Assembly: GCA_002440045.1 (NCBI GenBank)
Contig: DJRI01000078.1
Location: 1,556-38,814, forward strand
DNA from: Ruminococcaceae bacterium UBA6364
Lineage (GTDB): Bacteria > Bacillota > Clostridia > Oscillospirales > Acutalibacteraceae
DNA length: 37,259 nt
Direction of reading: 5' to 3'
Part shown: positions 31,356-37,259 of the stretch, one piece after another
Numbering within the stretch: position 1 is the stretch's first letter
Layout of the letters: each line of letters starts with the position of its first letter
The notes under the pieces: model-generated
Database searches by the model: none
What the model was told of the DNA's origin: nothing
What the model saw: the letters and a program-made list of their open reading frames with translations, nothing else
Translations under genes and position numbers: made by a program

Positions 31356-32300
31356 ATGGGAAAAAACATTAACGCACAAAATGCCGAAAGATGCGCAAAA
31401 ATGACCGACGCCGAGCTTTCAAAAAAGCTCGGGAGCTATCAAAAGCAGGCGCGCATTTGGATTCTTGTCGGCTTAGCAGGCGCAATCGGCGGTATGGTTT
31501 CGTATTTTGCCGTGCAAAATACCGCGCTTAAAGCCGTGCTTACAGCCGTTCTCTTTTTCGGCGGCGTCGGCTGTGCCGTGTTTTTGGGCGGCGGCGCGCA
31601 AAAAAAGATAAAACAGCTTATGCAAAGCGAAATGGGCGATTTTTTCAAAGCCGAATTTACAAAGGCGTTCGGCGAAGAAGCCCATAACGCAAAAATGAAT
31701 ATTGACGAAAAGCTTATGAAAAAGCTTTCTTTGTTTGAAGGTCAGTGGGAAGAAATAGAAACCGAAAGCTTCCACGAGGGCGAATACAGAAAAGTGCGCT
31801 TTTCTGCCGCTAACGTCCGCCTTAACCATGTTTATGAGCGCGGCAATGTTCGCGAAGGATTAGAAACGTGCCGCCATATGGTGTTCAAGGGTATTGTAAT
31901 TCGCTGTGAAACACGCCCCTTTGCCGTTTCGACCGTTTGTGCAAACGCAAGAACGGAAGAGTCAAAGGGCGGTATTCTTACAGGCGACGGCGCGCTTGAC
32001 CGCTGTTATGTTTTTACGTCCGATTCAGATGGCAGTGTGCATATGCTTGCAACGCCGCGTTTTTCCGAAATGATACAGGACTTTTTAAAAGAAGTCGAAG
32101 GCAATCTTATCGGATTTTTGTTTGAGGGCGACACTTTAACGCTCGCAATCGAAACGGATTACGGCTTTGCTTCGGTTGCAAGCGACGTTGACTTGCGCGA
32201 TATTGAAGCCGTTCGCCGCAGTTACATAAAATCGCTTTCGGAAATGAAAGGAACGCTTGATATACTTTTCAAAAATAATGAAATGTTTTCTTGTGAATAA
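31356..32300 (+). CDS. DUF3137-like membrane protein
   Basis: A 314-residue protein. Two adjacent membrane helices (about 33-78; IWILVGLAGAIGGMVSYFAV and VLFFGGVGCAVFLGG) follow a short polar N-terminus. The large cytoplasmic C-terminal part includes VRFSAANVRLNHVYE, CRHMVFKGIVIRCET and a MLATPRFSEMIQDFLKEVEG stretch, which fit DUF3137, a family of unknown role. GGAAGTGGG stands before the ATG. The gene follows the pseudouridine synthase by 46 bases and may be co-transcribed. Confidence 0.75.
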   Translation: MGKNINAQNAERCAKMTDAELSKKLGSYQKQARIWILVGLAGAIGGMVSYFAVQNTALKAVLTAVLFFGGVGCAVFLGGGAQKKIKQLMQSEMGDFFKAEFTKAFGEEAHNAKMNIDEKLMKKLSLFEGQWEEIETESFHEGEYRKVRFSAANVRLNHVYERGNVREGLETCRHMVFKGIVIRCETRPFAVSTVCANARTEESKGGILTGDGALDRCYVFTSDSDGSVHMLATPRFSEMIQDFLKEVEGNLIGFLFEGDTLTLAIETDYGFASVASDVDLRDIEAVRRSYIKSLSEMKGTLDILFKNNEMFSCE

Positions 32301-32306
32301 GTTTAG

Positions 32307-32339
32307 ATCCGCGCGCTTCAAACAAAAAAACGCGCGGAT
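32307..32339. terminator. Hairpin between convergent genes
   Basis: ATCCGCGCG (32307-32315) pairs with CGCGCGGAT (32331-32339), long A-rich loop. No T tail on either strand, so termination is uncertain. Confidence 0.4.
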
Positions 32340-32343
32340 TCTC

Positions 32344-34389
32344 CTAAATAAGTGTTCTGTAATATATTCCGCTCGTTTTAGCTCCCGGCAGGGGGGCTTT
32401 TTCCTTTATTCTCATAACCGTTTCGGCGCATTCGCGCGGCGTTTCTTTTGTGAAATAAAGAATTTCAAAATCGGTGTCAAAGCTTTTTTTGTCGCCCAAG
32501 TAAAGCGGAACGGAATTTAAAAGGCAAGAGTATTTTCTGTCGCGGCACAAAAGCGTAAAATCTATGTTTTTTCGGTCTTTCAAAGCCTGAATTCCGTCAC
32601 AGCCGCCGCAGCCGTTTTCGCCCTTTTGCGGGCAGACCCTGAAAAGCATCAGCGGTAAAAAGCCGTATGAAATGTATCCTCGGGGAATGTTTCCCGAAAG
32701 GGCGTTTATGCTGTCAATGCTCATTTCAAACGAAACCGTTGCCGACGAAAGCCCAAGCTTTTCATAGGAGATAAGAGAAAGCGAGTTTGTTATGTTGAGC
32801 CTGTGACCGCCGTGAAGCGTGAATCCGAGCTCTTTTGCAAGATAAAGCGTGCCGAAGTTTCCGACGGCGGCATCAAAAATGCCCAAGGCTTTTATTTCAA
32901 GAAGCTGTGAGCGCAGTGCGTCTGTTTCACCGGGGTACAAAAGCTCCGGCAGCTCTGCGATGATTTTAGGTGCCAAACCCGAAATTCCCTCTTTGTTTTT
33001 AAGAATCTCCCCGACAGGCAGACTGATATATTCAAAATCCGAAAAGCAGTCGGAATATTGCGAAAATTTTTCAAGCCGCGCGCGCATTTTGTGAGAAGCG
33101 CTTTTGTGCAAAGGCAACTCCTGCGGCACAACATCATTTACAGCGACATCTCTTTTTGTGTATTCTTCAATAAGCGCGTTTACGCCGTCGCGCCTTAACG
33201 CGTTTAAAGCGGACATGGACATTGTAAGCGAGTCGCAGTTGCAGAATTTAAAATCGGCAAGATAAAACGGCGTTCCGCCGAGCTTTTTAATGCTTTTTTC
33301 GGCAATTTCATATTCGAGCGGCTTTTTTTGCGGCTCCTGCGGCATTTCGCCGAAAACCGTTTTTGCGTGCCCTTCAAAAGAAAGAGAAAGAACCGACCTT
33401 TCGCCGCGCTTTAAAGAAAGCGACGCGTCAATAGGAAAGCGCGGAACTTCGTCTTTATAAAGAAGCGAAAGAGTGGGAAGTACGGGCGAAGCCGCGACAA
33501 CGTCTTCTTTTTGCCTGAAACCGAACATATCGGCTGTTCTTTTTCCTTTTAAATATCCGTCCGTAAAACCGCTTCTTGAAAAAACGCTTTTTAAAAGCTC
33601 TTTGTCATAGCGCTCGCCTGAAAGCGCTTTTTTTGCGCTCTCTACAGCGGCGGCAACATATTCGGGGCGCTTCATTCTGCCCTCAATTTTAAAAGAAGAA
33701 ACGCCCGCGTCCTTCAATTCGCCGAGAGAATCAAGATACGACATATCCTTTAAAGAAAGCGCCGCATTGCGGCAGCTGCTTTTCCAGTCAAGCCTGCAAA
33801 CCTGGGCGCATTTTCCGCGGTTGCCGCTTCTTTCGCCGAACATTGCGGAAATATAGCAGTTGCCCGAAACTGACATACAGTGCGCCCCGTGAACGAACAC
33901 CTCTGTTTCAAGAGGAGCGTTTTTTGCAACCGCCTTTATTTCTTCGAGCGACATTTCTCTAGCAAGCACCGCGCGCGAAAAGCCGAGCGACGAAAGAAGA
34001 AGCGCTCCTTCAAGATTATGAACCGCCATTTGAGTAGAGGCGTGCAAATGAAGCGACGGACAAACGTCTTTTACGGCTTTTATTGCGGCAAAGTCCTGAA
34101 CAATAACGGCGTCAGCGCCGCTTTTTGCAATATCGGCAACGGTTTTGTAAAGCGCGGGACACTCTTTGTCAAAAACAAGAGTGTTTAACGCAACATAAAC
34201 CTTAACGCCGAACGAGTGACAGTATTTTACGGCTTCAAACAGCGCGCTGCCCGAAAAATTTTCGGCGTTGCGCCTTGCGTTGAAGTCGCCCGTGCCCAAA
34301 TACACGGCGTTTGCGCCGCACCTTACGGCGGCTTTAAGCTGTTCTTTTCCGCCTGCGGGGGCAAGAATTTCGGGGAGTTCTTTTTTCAT
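32344..34389 (-). CDS. U32 family protein with C-terminal extension (RlhA-like)
   Basis: A 681-residue protein. The N-terminal U32 domain (about 1-330) starts EILAPAGGKEQLKAAVRCGA and includes EVFVHGAHCMSVSGNCYISA, then SGNRGKCAQVCRLDW. The cysteines of these motifs correspond to the cluster-binding set of RNA-hydroxylating U32 proteins. The long C-terminal part (about 340-680) matches the DUF3656-containing forms, of which E. coli RlhA (23S rRNA C2501 hydroxylation) is the studied case. Older annotation calls these collagenase-like peptidases. The ATG overlaps the stop of the upstream U32 gene by four bases. Exact RNA target is inferred by family only. Confidence 0.87.
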   Translation of the reverse strand: MKKELPEILAPAGGKEQLKAAVRCGANAVYLGTGDFNARRNAENFSGSALFEAVKYCHSFGVKVYVALNTLVFDKECPALYKTVADIAKSGADAVIVQDFAAIKAVKDVCPSLHLHASTQMAVHNLEGALLLSSLGFSRAVLAREMSLEEIKAVAKNAPLETEVFVHGAHCMSVSGNCYISAMFGERSGNRGKCAQVCRLDWKSSCRNAALSLKDMSYLDSLGELKDAGVSSFKIEGRMKRPEYVAAAVESAKKALSGERYDKELLKSVFSRSGFTDGYLKGKRTADMFGFRQKEDVVAASPVLPTLSLLYKDEVPRFPIDASLSLKRGERSVLSLSFEGHAKTVFGEMPQEPQKKPLEYEIAEKSIKKLGGTPFYLADFKFCNCDSLTMSMSALNALRRDGVNALIEEYTKRDVAVNDVVPQELPLHKSASHKMRARLEKFSQYSDCFSDFEYISLPVGEILKNKEGISGLAPKIIAELPELLYPGETDALRSQLLEIKALGIFDAAVGNFGTLYLAKELGFTLHGGHRLNITNSLSLISYEKLGLSSATVSFEMSIDSINALSGNIPRGYISYGFLPLMLFRVCPQKGENGCGGCDGIQALKDRKNIDFTLLCRDRKYSCLLNSVPLYLGDKKSFDTDFEILYFTKETPRECAETVMRIKEKAPLPGAKTSGIYYRTLI

Positions 34390-35591
34390 ACCTTTTCCTT
34401 ACAGCGCGCCCTTAAAATATCGTCTTTTTTAACGTCAACGGGGCAGTTTATATAAAGCGTTTCAAGCGGATGGCACGCAGACTGCACGTCCTCGCCGCTT
34501 TCGTTTGTTATTTTTTCGACTTTAAAAGAAAGTCCGAGCGACGACGGCGAAAGTACCTCAAGCGTGTCGCCGACTTCAAAATAGTTACGCTGACGAATTT
34601 TCAGCACGCCGTCTTTTACATCGTTAAGCGCCGTACCTGCAAATGTGCACGAGTAGTGATAAAGTCCGTCGTTAAAGTGGTTGTGCACAAGCTCACCGAA
34701 ATAAAAGCCGCTGTTATACGGCCTGTGGCTTACGGCTTCAAGCTCGTTTTCGAGAAGCTCAAGCGGTACATCGCCGTCTATTCCGTGGCGATAGGCGTTG
34801 ACGACGTGCGCGACGTAGTATTCGGTTTTCATTCTGCCCTCTATTTTAAAAGAGTCAACGCCCGCATTTTCAAGCTCTTTAAGAAACTCTATTGATTTCA
34901 TATCGTTCGAGCTTAAAATTGCCGAGTGGTCGCCGTATTCTTCAACCTGCAAATATTCCTGCGGTCTGTTTTGCTCAACAAGATAATATTCCCAGCGGCA
35001 CGGCTGCGTGCATTCGCCGCGGTTGCCGCTTCTGCCGTTCATATAAGACGAAATAAGGCATCTGCCCGAATACGCCATACACATAGCCCCGTGCACAAAC
35101 GCTTCGAGTTCAAGGTCAGATGGGATATGCGCGTGAAGCTCGGCGATTTCAGGGATTGTCATTTCGCGCGCGAGCACTATTCTTGAAGCACCCATTTCAT
35201 AATAAGCCAAAGCCGCTTCGTAGTTACAGCAGTTTGCCTGCGTGCTTATGTGAACGTCAAGACGGCTTTCGGCGCTTTTTATAGCTCTTACCGCGCCGAG
35301 GTCCGCGACTATTACGGCATCTGCGCCTATGGAATAAAGAAATTTCGCATAATCTTTTAAAGCGTCTATTTCCGAATTTTTTGTGAAGCTGTTAACGGTA
35401 ACATAAAGCTTCTTTTTGTTTTCGTGGGCAAAGCTTACGGCGCTTTCAAGCTCCTCTTTTGAAAAGCCCGCTTTTTCGGCTCTGAGCTGCAAAAGCGGCC
35501 CTCCGCAATAAACGGCGTCCGCACCGAAACGGATTGCTGTTTTAAGACAGTCTGAATTGCCCGCAGGGGCTAAAAGCTCTGGTTTTTTCAT
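34386..35591 (-). CDS. U32 family protein (TrhP-like tRNA hydroxylation)
   Basis: A 401-residue protein. The N-terminus PELLAPAGNSDCLKTAIRFG, then LEAFVHGAMCMAYSGRCLIS and NRGECTQPCRWEYYL, are those of the TrhP/YegQ type, which hydroxylates U34 of certain tRNAs (prephenate-dependent in known cases). The ATG at 35591 follows GGAAGG; the longer in-frame start at 35654 lies near the promoter and is not supported. It is the first gene of a two-gene operon with the longer U32 protein. The C-terminal 80 residues form a small beta-barrel-like region (VGDTLEVLSPSSLGLSFKVE) common in this group. Confidence 0.88.
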   Translation of the reverse strand: MKKPELLAPAGNSDCLKTAIRFGADAVYCGGPLLQLRAEKAGFSKEELESAVSFAHENKKKLYVTVNSFTKNSEIDALKDYAKFLYSIGADAVIVADLGAVRAIKSAESRLDVHISTQANCCNYEAALAYYEMGASRIVLAREMTIPEIAELHAHIPSDLELEAFVHGAMCMAYSGRCLISSYMNGRSGNRGECTQPCRWEYYLVEQNRPQEYLQVEEYGDHSAILSSNDMKSIEFLKELENAGVDSFKIEGRMKTEYYVAHVVNAYRHGIDGDVPLELLENELEAVSHRPYNSGFYFGELVHNHFNDGLYHYSCTFAGTALNDVKDGVLKIRQRNYFEVGDTLEVLSPSSLGLSFKVEKITNESGEDVQSACHPLETLYINCPVDVKKDDILRARCKEKV

Positions 35592-35635
35592 AAAATAACG
35601 TACCTTCCGTCGCGAAAGAGTGTTTCTGATATTGA

Positions 35636-35664
35636 ATTTTACAACATTTCGCATACAAATACAA
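35636..35664 (-). promoter_or_regulatory. Promoter of the U32 operon
   Basis: On the minus strand TTGTAT (35659-35664), 17-base spacer, TAAAAT (35636-35641). Confidence 0.6.
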
Positions 35665-35686
35665 GTGTAAATGTTGAGCCGCTTTA

Positions 35687-35715
35687 TTGACAGCGGCTTT
35701 AATAAAGAATATAAT
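35687..35715 (+). promoter_or_regulatory. Consensus promoter of serC-serA
   Basis: TTGACA (35687-35692), 17-base spacer, TATAAT (35710-35715). Divergent from the U32 promoter. No leader long enough for a riboswitch lies before serC. Confidence 0.88.
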
Positions 35716-35753
35716 ATATACAGACTTTAAACTGTGTAAAGGAGTTTTTTATA

Positions 35754-36836
35754 ATGTCAAGAGTTTATAATTTTTCGGCAGGTCCGTCAATGCTTCCCGA
35801 ATCCGTTCTTAAAAAAGCGGCTGAGGAAATGCTCGATTATCACGGCTGCGGTCAGTCGGTTATGGAGATGAGCCACCGTTCAAAGGTGTTCCAGTCAATA
35901 ATCGACGAGGCAGAGGCCCTTGTAAGAGAGCTTATGAACGTGCCCGACAACTACAAGGTTCTGTTTTTACAGGGCGGCGCTTCAACGCAGTTTGCGGCAA
36001 TTCCGCTCAATTTTATGAACAAAAACGGCAAGGCCGACTACATTGTAACCGGTCAGTGGGCAAAAAAGGCATATCAGGAGGCACTTAAATACGGCGACGC
36101 AAAAGTAGCGGCTTCTTCTGCCGACAAAACCTTCTCATACATTCCCAAAACCACAAACGCCGATTTCAGAAAAGACGCCGACTATGTTTACTATTGCATG
36201 AACAACACAATTTACGGCACGCTTTTCAACTATATTCCCGATACGGGTGATGTTCCGCTTATATGCGACATTTCAAGCTGCTTTATGTCAGAGCCGCTTG
36301 ACGTTTCAAAATTTGCCGTTCTTTACGGCGGCGCACAGAAAAATATTGCGCCCGCAGGCCTTGTTATAGCAATCGTCCGCGAAGATATGCTCGGCAATGC
36401 GCGCGACATTACGCCCACCATGCTCGACTATAAAGTTCAGGCCGACAACGGCTCAATGTACAACACACCGCCGTGCTATATAATTTATATGTGCAAGCTT
36501 GTTCTTGAATGGATAAAGTCAAAAGGCGGAATTGCAGAAATAGGCAAGCTCAACCGTGAAAAAGCGGCTGTTCTTTACGACTTCCTTGACAGCAGTAAAA
36601 TGTTCAAGGGCACCGTTGTTAAAGAGGACCGCTCTCTTATGAACGTTCCGTTTGTAACCGGCAGCGACGAGCTTAACGCAAAGTTCATTAAAGAAGCCGA
36701 AGAAAACGGCTTTGTCAACCTCAAGGGTCATCGCTCCGTCGGCGGAATGAGAGCTTCTATTTATAACGCAATGCCTATTGAGGGCGTTAAAAAACTCGTT
36801 GAGTTTATGAAAAAGTTTGAAGAAGAAAATTCCTGA
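35754..36836 (+). CDS. serC: Phosphoserine aminotransferase
   Basis: A 360-residue class V aminotransferase that converts 3-phosphohydroxypyruvate and glutamate to phosphoserine, the second step of serine synthesis. YNFSAGPSMLPESVLKKAAE and MEMSHRSKVFQSIIDEAEAL are hallmark N-terminal sequences; FLQGGASTQFAAIPLN follows, and the PLP lysine is K196 in GGAQKNIAPAGL. The C-terminal GFVNLKGHRSVGGMRASIYN contains the substrate phosphate-binding residues. AAAGGAG precedes the ATG. Thirteen bases separate it from serA, which provides its substrate. Confidence 0.97.
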   Translation: MSRVYNFSAGPSMLPESVLKKAAEEMLDYHGCGQSVMEMSHRSKVFQSIIDEAEALVRELMNVPDNYKVLFLQGGASTQFAAIPLNFMNKNGKADYIVTGQWAKKAYQEALKYGDAKVAASSADKTFSYIPKTTNADFRKDADYVYYCMNNTIYGTLFNYIPDTGDVPLICDISSCFMSEPLDVSKFAVLYGGAQKNIAPAGLVIAIVREDMLGNARDITPTMLDYKVQADNGSMYNTPPCYIIYMCKLVLEWIKSKGGIAEIGKLNREKAAVLYDFLDSSKMFKGTVVKEDRSLMNVPFVTGSDELNAKFIKEAEENGFVNLKGHRSVGGMRASIYNAMPIEGVKKLVEFMKKFEEENS

Positions 36837-36848
36837 GGTAAAAGATTT

Positions 36849-37259
36849 ATGTTTGACATTTTAACGCTTAACAAAATTTCAAAAACGGGACTTAACGAGC
36901 TTAACGAAAACTACTCGGTTTCGGATTCGTGCGAGTCGCCCGACGCAATTTTAGTCCGCTCGGCAAATATGCACGAATACGCCTTTTCCGATAAAACCCT
37001 TGCCGTTGCAAGGGCGGGCGCAGGCGTAAACAATATTCCGATTGAAAAATGCACCGAAAAAGGCATTGCCGTTTTCAATACGCCCGGCGCAAACGCAAAC
37101 GCCGTTAAAGAGCTTACCGTGTGCGGGCTTTTGCTTGTGTCAAGGCGCGTTGCCGCGGCATACGATTGGTGCAAGACTCTTAAAGGCGAGGGCGAAAACG
37201 TGGGCAAGCTTGTCGAAAAAGGCAAGTCGCAGTTTGCGGGACCCGAAATTCTCGGCAAT
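36849..37259 (+). CDS. serA: D-3-phosphoglycerate dehydrogenase (3' partial)
   Basis: The first 137 codons are visible and the frame is open to the window edge. The start ATG at 36849 follows GAGGTA. AILVRSANMHEYAFSDKTLA, then VARAGAGVNNIPIEKCTEKG and IAVFNTPGANANAVKELTVC, is the usual N-terminal substrate-binding half of the D-2-hydroxyacid dehydrogenase family, here SerA because of the serC neighbour. It makes 3-phosphohydroxypyruvate from 3-phosphoglycerate with NAD. Whether an ACT regulatory domain is present lies outside the window. Confidence 0.92.
   Translation, partial: MFDILTLNKISKTGLNELNENYSVSDSCESPDAILVRSANMHEYAFSDKTLAVARAGAGVNNIPIEKCTEKGIAVFNTPGANANAVKELTVCGLLLVSRRVAAAYDWCKTLKGEGENVGKLVEKGKSQFAGPEILGN

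Overview
The window looks like a chromosomal segment of an anaerobic, probably gut-dwelling Clostridia-type Bacillota. The evidence is: a PerR-type Fur regulator beside an N-terminal-rubredoxin ('reverse') rubrerythrin, TTG and GTG starts with strong AGGAGG sites, many TTGACA-N17-TATAAT-like promoters, two U32 peptidase-family genes in tandem, a serC-serA pair, and glycosidases of a host-glycan type. I do not assign a genus. No rRNA, tRNA or CRISPR array was seen.

Layout. (1) 1-4092: two tandem paralogous secreted proteins (the first cut by the window edge) with Ig-like repeats, a Cys-rich module and a dockerin-like C-terminus. (2) 4253-5876: an AbiEi/AbiEii-type toxin-antitoxin pair with its own consensus promoter, lying between two near-identical terminators. 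(3) 5947-7698: a GH110-like alpha-galactosidase without a signal peptide. (4) 7706-9242: an oxidative-stress block with a small Cys-rich DUF1540 protein, PerR with a perfect palindromic operator, and reverse rubrerythrin. (5) 9236-16404: a 7.1-kb integrative and mobilizable element (IME) bounded by 38-bp direct repeats with one mismatch and inserted just after the rubrerythrin terminator. It carries a tyrosine integrase, a MobV relaxase, a hairpin-rich presumed oriT region, a four-gene cargo operon ending in a membrane-anchored leucine-rich-repeat surface protein, and two unknown genes on the minus strand. (6) 16543-18356: a secreted non-specific nuclease and a conserved unknown protein on the minus strand. 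(7) 18479-32300: chromosomal genes including an M28-like peptidase with altered metal-ligand motifs, a GH3 enzyme with inverted domain order, a TetR-regulated ABC exporter, a GH29 fucosidase, an HTH plus F420-ligase-like pair, a Na/Pi cotransporter with a PhoU domain, an RluA pseudouridine synthase and a DUF3137 protein. (8) 32344-35591: tandem U32 proteins, probably RNA-hydroxylation enzymes. (9) 35687-end: serC and the start of serA for serine synthesis.

How the genes fit together. The three glycosidases (GH110, GH3, GH29) lack signal peptides, which suggests cytoplasmic trimming of imported, possibly blood-group-like oligosaccharides; this is inference. The DUF1540, PerR and rubrerythrin genes form a plausible peroxide-response unit. 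The least understood part is the IME: its cargo proteins are mostly unknown, and its gaps hold a family of AT-rich palindromes, including a 38-bp near-continuous one directly before the relaxase gene, plus a hexamer-repeat foldback near its right end. If the window holds an undescribed system, this element is my best candidate.
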